Of a DNA stretch of 64,000 nt, positions 27,815 to 41,757 are shown piece by piece; position 1 is the first letter of the stretch, and each line of letters starts with the position of its first letter. This stretch comes from Tillus elongatus (taxonomy: Eukaryota; Arthropoda; Insecta; Coleoptera; Cleridae). The position numbers and the translations under genes are program-made. The stretch covers positions 177,788,010-177,852,009 of the forward strand of contig OZ023264.1 in the NCBI GenBank assembly GCA_964006375.1, read 5' to 3'. The notes beneath the pieces were generated by a model, which was not told where the DNA came from, ran no database searches, and was given only the letters and a program-made list of their open reading frames with translations.

Positions 27815-29770
27815 TCGGGACGCAGCAAGTGCGTTATTGTAGTGAATTTTCATATGAATAATATATCATAGTGATTTAGCCTTATGTTAACAGTTAGAAA
27901 ACGTTACTTTATTTAATTAGGAACGGTAAAAAATAAGGTAAAGAAGGGTAAGCAAAAACATGACCTCTAACATAAATAGTTATACAGTAATTTGGATACA
28001 AAACCCAAACGAAACAGTTGATAAACAAGAAATATACTAGAAAGCGGAGCATAAATAGATTCCTATGATTCATACATTGAGGGTGAATGTATGCATGTAG
28101 AAGTTGAAGAAGAACCCCCAGGACGAAGAGGGTTTCTGCCCCCTCACCCAAAACACGGGCGTTCTCCTTCCCCTTGTCCATGCATAAAACTACCTGCAAA
28201 GCATAAAGCACAAGAAAATTTTCTTGGGAGCAACCCCCAGGAAAGTTACTGGACCTGGGCGAATATGGGTGTTGTTCGGGGTAGACAGGGTTTAAAGGAA
28301 GTATTGCTGCAAAATGTGACAAACGCATCTTTTCAAAGTCCGACTAAATGTTTTATTCAGCATTTTCCGCACAGATTTCCTCCCCGCCCAGCAACCCTAT
28401 TTATTCTTGATCCCTTAAGTTTCTTAGGGGTTGTTTGCACCTAATTTTCTTTGTGGCTTGTGCGTCCAAGGGGGGTTTTCAGCATGTTTCCAAAAAATAT
28501 GTAAAAACCATTCTTGCAGTAAACTGTAAATTTACCAAAATTACATTCCACATTGTCGGCTATAATGTCTTTTTCAGATAATATCGAATACAGTACTTAC
28601 TGTCTCACTTGCTGTTACATATATAAGCACAAGATAAGTAAGTATAATAAAGGGGGGCCCTTAATTATCATTGGGGCTACATAAACTTAAAAGTATAGAA
28701 GACATCTAGATCGTGTCTGTGTGCACACACAAATTGGTAAAATAAATTTATAAAATTTAATAAAAAACAACAGTTTTACGATATTATTTTAAATAAACCA
28801 ATAGAAAAACGTTTCCCTGCTAGTTCGTAATTCGCGAGTGTATGAATCTAGCTTTTGTCCAAGACTACACTGAAATCCGGTCGACGTCGAAAGCAAGCAC
28901 CTTTTAAATTAAGCTCGATAGGGTTGGACGCTAAACAAACGTAGGCATGTCTAATTTTAAGCGGGACTGTATCTGTTTGAAACGTACAATATGAGAAATA
29001 CAGAAATACGCTTAAAATTGCTATTTACTAAACTCACTAAAAAACTAACCTGCGAAATCATCGATAATAAAAATTATGGATCTAGTAACTTATCCATCAG
29101 TATCGTTCTCATTTTGTAAGCAGGTTTTGATACTTGCAAAGAACATTGTCGCATGCTAAAATTTAGCGCTTTTGAAAGCAAACATTGTCCCGGTATTATA
29201 AAAGAAATGGGCCAGGTCTGACAATCTACAAAATTGTTAGTTGATTGCACACATTTCTCCATCTATAACATTTTGTGTTAACTAGAGCTGTTGTGACAAT
29301 ATACTGCCTGGTTCCGCACCGAGATGGCGTCCCTGTTTACGTTCTGACATGTTGCAATAATACTTGTAACTTCCATTGTTTAGATATTTATCGACGATTT
29401 ATTTAAATAGCATAGCAGTACAATTGACATAATCTGTCTTTGTGCAACATTGTAGATATTCCATTACAGAATTTGAAGTGATGTCGATGATTATTTTAAT
29501 TTTAATTTTGAATAACTTTATTTTTCTTTGATCATTAGACTTGAAAATTGGTATAGAACCATGTCTGTCTATGTTATTTTAAGTTGTAAAATTTCGTTGC
29601 AATCGCTTAAAGAATTTGAGGGATATTGCGTTTTACAAAATATTTTTAATTTTAACTGACAATGGAAATGGGTTCCAGGGGCCCTAATTGGCGATCATTT
29701 GAAGAAAATTTCCGAAAGTCTCACCATCGATACCGCTTTATCAGTAAATTTTCTTCATGAAAATTGAGTA
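27815..29770 (+). mobile_element. long TA-tract subfamily, copy 2 (no SINE, no TA tract)
   Basis: Head at 27815 and decayed tail hairpin at about 29740-29770. The body is the inverted equivalent of 11651-14429. It lacks the SINE (empty site near 28770) and the whole (TA)n/(GT)n tract. The sequence passes from TATTTTTAATTTTAACTGAC to the tail block at about 29645 without a repeat. The 139-aa open frame at 27909-28328 (minus) has counterparts in other copies but changes freely and is not taken as a gene. Confidence 0.85.
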
Positions 29771-30818
29771 GAAAAACATCCTAAAACAGTTTAAGGTGTT
29801 TGCTTTACTTAAAAATTGATTTTATAGTAAAAATAATGTTATAGCCCCAGCTATTCGAAAATTATCATGTTTTTAAAATTGTTATAGGTAAACAGGCTGA
29901 CCACTATTTTTAACTACTTGACTTTAGCAAAGGAAAGGGATAACTTAATACTGCTGAATTGCCAAAGTCGTTCTAACTCGAAAGTTGACAACCAATAACG
30001 ACAAAAAAAACCTTTTTGAAAAATTGGCCGCCATTTTAAAATGAGTGGATTTAGCTGAAAAGTACAAAAAAGGTTACATATGTGTTTTGCGAAGTTTATT
30101 AAAAACATATACTCTAACAATACCGTTAACAAAAAAAATAATCTTTTGTTAAACATTTTGAAAAAAAGAAACAAAGGAGCATCTTGAAGTAAGTCCGATA
30201 CGGCTGCTCTTTTATCTAATTTATCTGACAGCTAGAATGATTGTATGTACTAAGACTGAAAATGCTAGCTTCAGGCTTTCTCAAATTATCATATATACAA
30301 ATAGTTTGGCCGTCATTTTAAAATGCCTGAGCTTCGCAAAAAACAAGAATTAAGATGACAAATATGACATTCTTCAAGTCGATTTAAAAATACTTTTCAC
30401 TTTCACGACTGATCAAATAACAACAGCCGTAATTTGTTTTTCATAAGAACTGGCGGCCATTTTGAAACGACTGGGTTTACTAAGAAATCACGAACCAGGG
30501 AGTTTTTAAAATTAATTACATAACATATTCAACATGTTATTTTTTCAAACTAATAACAAATGTACTAATGCCTTGTACGTTAGCAACCCCGAAATGTTAA
30601 ATGTTTGGAAGTAAATGGAGGACATTTCGAACACCTTTTAGAAAACAACCGTCGTTAAACTTAATAAAGGTATCTCATTCTAGTTCTTACTCTAATTTTA
30701 TTTATTGGAAAATTCGTAAGTATCCATCCAGTAGAGCAAATACAACGATTTTCTATATACATACGCAGTTCTTCACGGAGAAACGAATTTTTGAAAAAAC
30801 ATTATTCCGTTTGACATT
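29771..30818. other. AT-rich stretch with three GGC(C/G)G(C/T)CATTTT motifs
   Basis: The motif GGCCGCCATTTTAAAATG occurs near 30026, as GGCCGTCATTTTAAAATG near 30308, and as GGCGGCCATTTTGAAACG near 30452, each followed by a similar (T/A)G(A)GTGG or CTG(A/G)G segment. This suggests very old diverged tandem units. No gene recognised. Confidence 0.45.
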
Positions 30819-31445
30819 TATAACGTGACACCGGCCCATCAAAATGAAGAGGAGGGGGAAATGTCAAAAACATTTCAAAATGTGTACCTCAGCCTACTCA
30901 TCACCTCACAAAATTCTTTGGAAAATGTTCCGTGCGGTGTTGTAGATATTCGATTGTAACATTTCGAATTCCTCACCCTGTATGACAGGCAAAATAAATT
31001 TATTCCTTCCTTTTGAAAGGAGGTAGTTATAACGTGACACCGGCCCATCAAAATGAGGAGGAGGGGGAAATGTCAAAAACATTTCAAAATCTGACCTCAG
31101 CCTACTTATCACCTCACAAAATTCTTTGCAAAATGTTCCGTGCGGTGTTTTAGATATTCGATTGTAACATTTCGAATTCCTCACCCTGTATGACAGGAAA
31201 AATAAATTTATTCTTTCCTTTTGAAAGGCGGTGTTTATAACGTGACACCCGCCCATCAAATTGAGGTGGAGGGGAAAATGTCAAAAACATTTCAAAATGT
31301 GTACCTCAGTCTACTTATCATCTCACCAAATTCTTTGGAAAATGTTCCCTGCGGTGTTTTAGATAATCGATTGTAACATTTCGAATTCCTCACCCTGTAT
31401 GACAGGCAAAATAAATTTATTCCTTCCTTTTGAAAGGCGGTGTAT
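30819..31445. repeat. satellite-like tandem array, three units of about 208 bp
   Basis: Units start TATAACGTGACACC at 30819, 31028 and 31236 and include GGCCCATCAAAATGA, GTCAAAAACATTTCAAAAT, TCACCTCACAAAATTC, TTCGAATTCCTCACCCTGTA and AAATAAATTTATTC. The third unit ends at GAAAGGCGGTGTA. The 117-aa minus ORF across it is a by-product of the repeat. Confidence 0.9.
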
Positions 31446-32014
31446 AAATGCTAGATACAAATTCAAAACTCTAAAACAAACTATTTCTTAAATGCAAAGG
31501 CATCACCAAATCCTGAATTTGAGTCCTAATTAAATTAAGCAAACAACAGGGTCTTGTTAATCGCTTAGGGCTTAGGATATATTCTAAGAACTAACCTGGG
31601 AGTATATTTCCTTCCAGGTCGGCAATAAATATTACCAAAAGACAGCGAACAACGTACGTCAATGTTTTTATCGCGATAACAGCTGTGCGAATCTATTTCT
31701 CTTTTCATTTTCTCGGTAGTGCGTTTCTTCTTCGAAACACCGGTCTCCTAATATTGATTTAATTCAATACCATTCACTTACAGCCAAACGACATTTTTAT
31801 TCCCTCTCAACCAAAATCAAACATTGAAATCAAAAGTCAGCCCAAGCTAAATTTCAAACAAATAAAATCAACACTGAGTGTGGCTTAAGGTTTGATGTAG
31901 CTTATTTATCAGGTTTTAGGCGAAAAATGAAAACGGGTGTTTTTTAATGAATTTTCAAGGTTTTGAAAAAATTTCTTCAGATGAGCGCGAATCTGGGTCC
32001 CTAGATTAAAAAAC
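31446..32014. other. stretch without a recognisable feature
   Basis: No gene recognised. A family-like CAGATGAGCGCGAATCTGGG occurs at about 31978 just before the next element. Confidence 0.45.
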
Positions 32015-33379
32015 TCTGGACGCAGCAAGTGCGTTATGGAAGTGAATTTTCATTAAAATGTTTTTAATTACAAATATATCGCTCTAATGCGAGCAGGCAT
32101 CAATTTGGTTACCGGTATAACCTATATAGTAGGAACAGTGTATCATATTTTATCAAAATAATTATTTGAAAATGTACAAAACTTTTCGGAAAATAAACTT
32201 TAAATGTTTCTGAGAAAACTGGTCTCCTAGCCAATGAACCTTAGGTTAATACGAAATTGAGTTATTGAAATTTGAAACATTTAATGAAAATTCGCAACCA
32301 AAACGCACTTGCTGCGTTCATACAAAAAATTTCCGAAAATACAGTTAAATGTTGGTTTCCTAACCAACAAAACTTACGTTAATAGCAAATGAGTTATTGA
32401 AATTTGGAGGATTTAATGAAAATTTGCTACCAAAACGCACTTACTGTGTCCAGATTTTTTCGATAAAATATGCTAAAATGCAGTAACGAATTTTTTCTAC
32501 AAAAATTAGCTAAAAATTATAGACCGTTAAACCATAAACTTCACTAAACCTACAGCGAAAGCATCAACTTAACTAAACCGACAGCCAAAACATCAGAGAA
32601 AGGGTCTATTTAAAAGGAATTTTCTGGGAATATTTTAGTAAAATGAAGGACAATGACGATTGAAACTAAGACTTTAGGCTTTGTAAAACATTATTCTTGA
32701 GACATTTTCCTTCCATAGCTCATATTAGAGTCAGGTTCATTGCCTAAATATTACCCATTTTGACGTTTAAAATCGCGGTTTTGACGTTTTGAGGAAAAGC
32801 CAAATGTAGTTTTCTTTGAATGCCTGTAACTTTTTATCCTTCAACCTACGGAGCTAAATTTTCGTAGGTAACCTGCCTATAATGATATAAACCCGCGTAT
32901 GAAATTTGGTTGCCCTTACTTTGTTAATTTTGGAGATATAATTTTTTTTCGAAAGAAAACATAAAATTTTCCAGGAAAACCTCAGCGGATTTTTCTGGCT
33001 AACGAACTTATTCAAGCCACTTGCGAAAGGAAGGTACTCACCAATTTTGACGTTTAAAGTCGCGATTTTGACGTTTTGAGGATAACCCAAATTTATTGTT
33101 TTTTAAATGCCTGTAACTTTTTTGTCTTTTAACCTACAGAGCTAAATTTTCGTAAGTATTTTACTCATAATGATATAAAATCGCGTGTGAAATTTGGTTG
33201 CCCTTACTTTGTTAATTCCTGAGAAATAATTTTTTTTCGAAAGAAAACACAACATTTTCCGGGAAAACCTCGGCTGATTTTCCTGGATAACGAACTTATC
33301 CAAGCCACTTGCGAAAGGAAGGTAATCACCAAGTTTTATCAAAATCGGTCCATTATTTTTTTAGTTATAGGTGTGACAC

Positions 33380-33459
<80 letters not shown>

Positions 33460-33590
33460 ATATAAAGTCTGAAACCGACCTCGGATTTGGGTTCCAGAGG
33501 TCCTAATTAGCGCTCATTTGAAGAAATTTTTTCAAAATTCGAAAGTCGGGATCTCCTCATTAGTGAATTTTTTTTAAGAAAATTCACTAA
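32015..33590 (+). mobile_element. TA-tract element with internal duplications
   Basis: Head at 32015. Two inverted head motifs at 32290-32325 and 32420-32452 show duplication of the head module. The AACCTACxGAGCTAAATTTTCG to CAAGCCACTTGCGAAAGG block occurs twice (32840-33045 and 33125-33330). (TA)n at 33384-33456, tail block and hairpin ending at 33590. Confidence 0.85.
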
Positions 33591-33612
33591 AAACCAAGGT
33601 CTGTAAAATTTT

Positions 33613-33615
<3 letters not shown>

Positions 33616-33684
<69 letters not shown>
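33616..33684. repeat. (TA)n tract outside a clear element
   Basis: About 69 bp of TA after TTTTTGATATA. It is followed by T/G-rich simple sequence (GGTTGCTGTTTTGG, TTTTGTTTTGTTTTG) to about 33790. No family blocks flank it. Confidence 0.85.
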
Positions 33685-33687
<3 letters not shown>

Positions 33688-33957
33688 GTTGCTGTTTTGG
33701 TTGTTTTGGTTTTTTTGTGCTTTTTTGTTTTGTTTTGTCGTTTTTTTAACGTTTAATGCTTTCTTTTTCCTCTTTTATCCTTTTTTACCTTTTTTCATAT
33801 AAAAGTGTACATAAAACATCTGTGTGATTTTGATGGTACACAATAATATGTAGCCTTAGTAGTACTCTAAGACACATTTATATACGTCTAAGTTATTGGA
33901 CGCAAGAAGACAGCACAGGTTGTATGGATAAAGCATCTGTGTCTATATATAGTACAC

Positions 33958-34031
33958 TAATATGCCGTATAATACTAATATTGTACAATTCTTATGAAAA
34001 TTCTCTACTATAACGCACTTGCTGCGTCCCG
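33958..34031 (-). mobile_element. TA-tract family head remnant
   Basis: ATTCTCTACTATAACGCACTTGCTGCGTCCCGA, split here as the head inverse ending at 34026. It is preceded by CACTAATATGCCGTATAAT, which also precedes a head remnant at about 24200-24285. Confidence 0.6.
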
Positions 34032-34308
34032 AAATTTTAATAACTTCCCCCCTGCAGGGATTAACGTTTTGTCTGGTATTTTTTAATCCAGTAATCACAG
34101 ACTAAGTAGGCAGTAATCCTGTTTACCTTGCTCGCCTGAGCGTATTTTATGCGTATAATGGAATAACGTCCTATTAAGAATTTTAATTAATTTTATTGAG
34201 CAAGTTAATTTAATAACGGTATAGGCTTGCATTATAGTTCTGAAATATGTAACAATAATCGTATATGAGGTAGACTCACTCAAAGTCCTTGAAAATACAC
34301 CCCACCCC

Positions 34309-34310
<2 letters not shown>

Positions 34311-34389
<79 letters not shown>
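34311..34389. repeat. (TA)n tract beside a CAGGGTAGTTC terminus
   Basis: About 79 bp of TA preceded by a C run (CACCCCCC). It is followed immediately by the repeat at 34390. Confidence 0.85.
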
Positions 34390-34392
<3 letters not shown>

Positions 34393-34760
34393 GGTAGTTC
34401 AAATTCGAGCCTCACCATTGGGATCTTGTAAACCGTAAGAGATACTTACGAGGAGCCAAGTTGCGCGTTTCGAAGCGGATCAATTATCTGAAAGAACATT
34501 TGAGGTGAGACTTTTAGTTTTTTAATTATTCGAAAAAGAAACCGGAAATTGTTAATGTTGTTTTTTTGTTGTTTTTAAGCGAATACCGAAACACCTAGAC
34601 TTTTTTAACCATGACATTCTTAGGACACTTTTTTATAGGCAATCTAAATATGTCATCATATTTTCCAAAGCGTTCTTGATGAAACAGTTACAATACATAA
34701 CTTGGATTTTCTTATGGGCGCCATATTTGATTTTTCATATGGGCGTCATATTGGATTTTT
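34390..34760 (+). repeat. interspersed repeat D, copy 1
   Basis: Begins CAGGGTAGTTCAAATTCGAG, a mariner/MITE-like terminus next to TA, and runs through CCTCACCATTGGGATCTT, AAGCGAATACC, TTTTTTAACCATGACATTCT and TTATGGGCGCCATATT. It is shared in inverted orientation with 38445-38780. No coding content. Confidence 0.65.
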
Positions 34761-35232
34761 GCATTTCTGACAAGTCTTTTTTCTGATTACAATGATGTAT
34801 CACACGATAGGATCACATCTTACATGCTATCAAAATTTTAAAAACAGCGTTTCTGCGAAGAGTGCTTTGGAAGGGACGCCAATAATTTGTTTAATGGTCT
34901 AAATATTGACAGTTCAACCAAACGTTGCTGTGTATAGTATTTCTGTACATTGTCTACGCGGCATTTATTTAAAAAATTATGAGTTTTACAGAATAAGGAA
35001 AAGAGAGATATAATAAAAAGCATTACCAAAATAATAGAAACGCTAGAGTTACTGCTTAACTATTTTTTTTTAATCGAAAGAAGGTTTGGCTGCGGCAATA
35101 ACATTCGCACAATAGCATTCTAGCTAAACTAAATCTATTTAAATGAATATCTGGAAAGGCGGCAACCACACTATTCTTATTGTAATGGATTGTAATGTTA
35201 AACTTTCGTCAACGGCGCTTAATTACAAAAAC
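34761..35232. other. stretch without a recognisable feature
   Basis: AT-rich spacer. Nothing recognised. Confidence 0.45.
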
Positions 35233-35878
<646 letters not shown>

Positions 35879-36196
35879 AAATTAAACCTATTTACAAATG
35901 AACTTTAATAAGATATTATGCTGTGACAATACCTCTCTCAAGCACCCTAAAATATTATCAAAATGTGCACAGTTATATATGTTTTATTTCTTTTTCCCTT
36001 GTCTTAATACACTACATATTTTATGACAATCGATTTAATTTACTTATTTGATTTCATAAATAGTCGGTTAATAGTGACTTGGAATGAAGTAGACACCACA
36101 TCTTCAAACATATTAAGAGAATATGAGTAAATCAACAGCAACTGGGAATGAATTCGGTCAGTCGCCCAGCCACGTGGTTAAAAAACACTGTTTGTA

Positions 36197-36299
36197 TAAT
36201 GGTTACAACTCTAGATCTAAATAAAAGGACTGTAACAGCGGCAGAAGCAGAAGTCAATGGAAGGTTGATGAATGAACCAACAGCAACCACATACTTATG
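36197..36299. repeat. segmental duplication, unit 1
   Basis: GGTTACAACTCTAGATCTAA, GGACTGTAACAGCGGCAGAA and GTCAATGGAAGGTT recur at 37588-37661. Then AACAGCAACCACATACTTATG recurs at 37890-37915 in front of a near-identical TA-tract element. Confidence 0.85.
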
Positions 36300-36877
<578 letters not shown>

Positions 36878-36990
36878 AAGAGTCTTCATTAAAGTGCTGA
36901 GAACATAAATAAGAATATTTCGGCAGCGTATCCGTTTTTATACTTAAGGCTGCGCACCATTTTTCTCTCATTTCTTTAATAGATGGAAAC
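36878..36990 (-). pseudogene. THAP-type zinc-finger exon, partial
   Basis: Minus-strand reading gives (F/R)FPSIKEMREKWCAALS, then LPKYSYLCSQHFNEDSF. This matches the second half of a THAP domain: the FP start, the conserved W, the C-x2-H zinc ligands in LCSQHF, and the final F. THAP domains bind DNA and occur in transcription factors and in P-element-type transposases. A plausible splice acceptor (TATTTTTAG) lies just upstream at 36991-36999, so the first C-x-C half could be in an earlier exon not visible here. Downstream the reading frame runs into the TA-tract element hairpin and stops at about 36801. It is either a host gene exon broken by the insertion, or a decayed transposase or gene fragment. 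Confidence 0.55.
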
Positions 36991-37000
36991 CTAAAAATAG

Positions 37001-37587
37001 TGCCAAACTGACGTGCCGCCGCTGACAATAGCAAATAGCAAGGTACTTACGTATGCAGAGACACCGTTGCCACATCCCCAGGTAATCTTCTACAAACAAT
37101 ACACCTTTTCACCATTTTGCCAAAACAAAACTCAAAATCTTTATTGCCAATCAAGGTAACACATAAAAATAAACTCTCAGTATACTTGCATACTATTCAC
37201 AGACAAATACAAGCCACAACTGAGGATTAATAAAAATCTAGATACTTCACATGCAGCAGGAAAACGATTTAAAATAATGGGCTGAGTTTTCTGGTTATAT
37301 TTACATAAAGAAGGGAGAAACCAAGGAAAATATATGTTAGTACATCTTTACATTCATAAATAAGCCCTAATGAAAGTGTAATGTCTTAAGTGACAGAAAA
37401 GTAATAAATTTGTCATCCTCAATGACTTCCTTGTCATCATATTCGGCGATTTAAGGATGAATTATTACATAGCGGCAACGCGTTAGCCACCACCCAATCA
37501 GAGCAGAGGACCGATGTAAACATAGAGTCCCTTGAATGTTGGCTTCAAACAATTCGGCTGTGTGCCCAGTCTATTCGTATATAGATA
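37001..37587. other. stretch flanking the THAP exon, no feature recognised
   Basis: I looked on the minus strand for the upstream THAP exon with its C-x2-4-C pair and did not find a convincing one. Nothing else recognised. Confidence 0.4.
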
Positions 37588-37661
37588 GTCAATGGTTACA
37601 ACTCTAGCTCTAAATAAAAGGACTGTAACAGCGGCAGAAGCAGAAGTCAATGGAAGGTTTG
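37588..37661. repeat. segmental duplication, unit 2
   Basis: Copy of 36197-36270. Homology then breaks for about 230 bp (37662-37889) before resuming at AACAGCAACCAGATACTTATG. Confidence 0.85.
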
Positions 37662-37904
37662 TGTATTCGGGAAACTATTCACTATTAATAACAACAATTG
37701 ACTAAAAACGCTGCGAGTTGTAAGGCAAAAATAATTATACTACAAAGGTTATAAATGATAATACATTACAATAGGGTTATATATAATCGTAAATGCTTCC
37801 AATGATTAACAATCAGTGAATTCAGTATTATTGACATTTCTCGGAAACTTACAAATGAATCTCATGAGTCAATAAGAAAAGCATTGATTAACCAACAGCA
37901 ACCA

Positions 37905-38426
<522 letters not shown>

Positions 38427-38444
38427 AAAGGCTATTTAATAATA

Positions 38445-38778
38445 CAAAAATCCAATATGGCGCCCATAAGAAAAATCAAAGTTAAGTTTGTAACTCTTGC
38501 ATCAAGAACGCTTTGGAAGATATGATGAAATATTTAGATTGTCCATGAAAAAGTGTCCTAACAACGTCATAGTTAAAAAAGTTTAGTTCTTTTGGTATTC
38601 GCTTGAAAAAGAAAAAACTAAAATTGAAAATTTACATTTTTTGCGAATAATTAAAAAACAAAAAGTCACAGATTCGGATAATTGATCAGCATAGAAATGC
38701 GCAACTTTGCCCCAATTTCATCATCCTCGTATCTTTTACAGGTTAGAAGATCCCAATGGTGAGGCTTGAATCTGTATC

Positions 38779-38780
<2 letters not shown>
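38445..38780 (-). repeat. interspersed repeat D, copy 2
   Basis: Inverted relative to 34390-34760. It ends GATCCCAATGGTGAGGCTTGAAT next to a (TA)n tract, so both copies have a TA tract outside the same end. Confidence 0.65.
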
Positions 38781-38852
<72 letters not shown>

Positions 38853-38926
38853 AAGCTAGAGAAGTAGTGTACAAGTCTCCATGTCTTATGCACCAGTTTC
38901 ACCAAGTAAGGGCAACAACAATCAAC

Positions 38927-39009
<83 letters not shown>
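38781..39009. repeat. two (TA)n tracts separated by 80 bp
   Basis: Tracts at 38781-38849 and 38930-39009. The 80-bp spacer (GTGAAGCTAGAGAAG...) is not recognised. Confidence 0.8.
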
Positions 39010-39014
<5 letters not shown>

Positions 39015-39713
39015 CACCTGTCAAGCTGACAATGTATTTAGGTTAAGGATAATGGTCAGCAGGAGAGGAATAAAATCTTGACAACAATGCCTGCGAGTTA
39101 TCCGTAGAAATGGAAGAAATAAGAAGCATTGTTGGAAAAAAGAGAGGATGTAAGAGATTTTAAGGTGGCAAAGACAAAGGGAACTGTAGCGACGGTCGTT
39201 TGAGAGAGAAAAAAATAACAACTTTTAATTTTGGCTGAAAGGAAGCAGATTTTTGGAAGTTCTTGCCAAGAAAGTTGAAAAAAAAGGAGTTAAATAAGTT
39301 CAACTAGGAGAACAGTCAAGTGAAAGTGGTTTTTCGAAGCATTATTGGAGGTTAACAACAGTCAGTAATAGCATAAAAGCACTTACTTGTTCAAAAATCC
39401 AAAGAGCTTGATCATAAATACAAAGTGGGAATTCGAGATTCAGGGGATTATCACTAAAATCATCAATTTTCAAAGAATGAGAACAGTGAATCAATAACTT
39501 TTCAATAAATAGAAAGTTTCATCAACATTTAAGAACAATATCCATATTTGTTTTGATATAGTAGTTACAAAAATCGTCAGTGAGGTGACACCATCTAATT
39601 TGTCGTTTAATGTAAAAGATCCAGTGGTTATACAACCTGTATTACACGGAAGAAGATTTGAATAGTGCATAACATAGACTCTAAGAAATACACAAATTGC
39701 AATTCCGTATAAA

Positions 39714-39716
<3 letters not shown>
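39010..39716. other. stretch without a recognisable feature
   Basis: A-rich on the plus strand. No gene or shared repeat recognised. Confidence 0.45.

Positions 39717-39778
<62 letters not shown>
39717..39778. repeat. (TA)n tract
   Basis: About 62 bp without recognisable family blocks on either side. Confidence 0.85.
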
Positions 39779-39782
<4 letters not shown>

Positions 39783-40135
39783 TATACATATAAAAGCTAT
39801 TGATCAATGATTCTAAATTTAAATTAAAAATCCAAGTAAAGAATTTGAATAAAATATAAAGGCCAAAAAAACTGCGGAGTTCTTAGATTTTAATATAAAC
39901 AGTAATTTTGTAACCTAGTTAGGCATACAATAAGAACATTCTTCTCGCAGTTTAATAAAATAAAGTTATATTGTTGTTTGTCACAAAAAAGGAAGAATAG
40001 TGCTTTATTTTGATTCTTTTATATACATATATGGTAGAATAAAATATTTAGAAAATAGTCAGAATAAAAAAAATGAATAATTTTCAATTACATTTACAAA
40101 GTTATAAAATAAAAAAAGAGGATAATATTTTATTT

Positions 40136-40208
40136 GGGACCTGAACCCACTAAAACGCCCTCAGGTTGTGTTCTTTTGCTGATTAAAGTGTCTGATAGCT
40201 AGCCGAGG
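40136..40208 (-). repeat. tRNA-like sequence, possible SINE head
   Basis: On the minus strand CTCGGCTAGCTATCAGACAC and, about 45 bp further, GTGGGTTCAGGTCCC resemble the A and B boxes of a tRNA. The arms are too imperfect for a working tRNA gene. Confidence 0.35.
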
Positions 40209-40274
40209 TAAGAAAAGGGAAAAGAGGTAAATATACACATATATAAACAAAATGGTAAGTTTTCCTTAGTTGTA

Positions 40275-40280
40275 TTGATC

Positions 40281-40354
<74 letters not shown>

Positions 40355-40442
40355 CAGAAACTGATCGCGGATATATTCGTTCATTTGAAGAAATTTTCGC
40401 GATCTCCTCAGTAGTGAATATTTTTTTACAAATATTCGTTAA
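40275..40442 (+). mobile_element. TA-tract element, tail only
   Basis: (TA)n at 40283-40352, GAAACTGATCGCGGATAT, a shortened block TTCATTTGAAGAAATTTTCG, CTCCTCAGTAGTGAAT and a diverged hairpin. Confidence 0.75.
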
Positions 40443-41180
40443 AGAGATGAAGACGTTTCGATTAGAGATGAAAATTTTTAACACTTGCAAAGATGACACA
40501 GAGAGGAAGTAGCGGAATAAAAAAACCTTTATTTTATAAGTTAATTTATAATTTCGTTTTATTGTCAATAAAAAGTTTTATTTCCAAGTGTATAATTCAA
40601 TTTCTTTCCTTTAGTGACGAGAATGAAATCGTGAAAGCGCTGAAAAGGAAAACATAATAATCTTTTTTTTTTCAGCATAATATTTAGTCCCTGTCGTAAT
40701 ATAATACACGCCACGTTTAAGAAAAAAATCTTTGTGCAACTAAAAACGAATTCAGAGTTTCTTTCTGATTTCTAGAGAGCTTAAATTTTGTTTAGGCCCG
40801 ACGCAAATCACATTTGCTTTAGAGCAACGTCTATATCACACAGCAAAATTTTCTTTTAATGATTGGGTTTTCTCACTGACGTATTTTCATTGTCTTGAAA
40901 ATGAGTAAGAGCTTTAAAGTTTCATTTTAATTGGTATTTAGTGTGTTCGGAGGAAAAACAAAATAATTAAAAGAAACATTTTAAAAACTGCGTGACGAAA
41001 ACAACAATATTAAAAATTGTTTTATTTATAGAGAAGTTATAGGGTGCTAGTTTTAAATTTGGATATATACAGTTAATCAATAATAGCTTATGTTTTTTAA
41101 AAATGCTCGGACACCGAGTAGTATTTTAAGTTGCGGTCTTCCTCAAAACATATTATACAGTGTGTCAACATCGCAAATTT
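40443..41180. other. stretch without a recognisable feature
   Basis: AT-rich, no gene recognised. Confidence 0.45.
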
Positions 41181-41318
41181 TAGTGAATTTTCGTAGAAAA
41201 AATCACTAATGGGGAGATCCCGACTTTTGAATTTTCAAAAAATGTTTGCAAATGAGAGCCAACTAGGACCCCTAGAACCAATTTCCGGGGTCAGTTTGGT
41301 CAGTTTCAATTTTTATAT

Positions 41319-41386
<68 letters not shown>

Positions 41387-41732
41387 TTGTGTGTGTGTAT
41401 CACACCGATAACTAAAAAAATCATAAGCCGATTTATATCAAATTTCGCATGTACCTTCCTTTTATAAATGGCTTGGATAAGTTCGTTAACCAGGAAAATC
41501 AGACTAGGTCTTCCGGAAAAATTTTGAGTTTTAATTTGAAAAAAATTTTTATGTCAAAAAATAAAAATGCTATTATAACCAGATTTGGTAGGTACGTTTG
41601 CGATATAAAAAGTAAACTATACACCAAAATTTACATTTCTATGTTACAAGAAAAAAAAAGTTAGAATAAAATATTTGATGCCAAATCATTTCTATGAAAA
41701 TTCACTACCATAACGCACTTGCTGTGTCCAGA
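41181..41732 (-). mobile_element. TA-tract element, compact complete copy
   Basis: Hairpin from 41181, GGGGAGATCCCGACTTTTGA, (TA)n at 41332-41368 followed by (GT)n to 41398, CACACCGATAACT, TTCGTTAACCAGG, and head GCACTTGCTGTGTCCAGA ending at 41732. Confidence 0.9.
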
Positions 41733-41757
41733 CTTTTTTAATAGCGACCCTGGTTTT

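Noticed and set aside
27909..28328. 139-aa minus open frame with similar frames at 13915-14175 and 9154-9369.
   Set aside because: All three are in copies of the long TA-tract subfamily. The frames vary in length and the region itself has inverted halves. No domain recognised.
30819..31445. Regular spacing suggestive of a CRISPR array.
   Set aside because: The units are about 208 bp and continuous, without short repeats alternating with unique spacers. The genome is eukaryotic.
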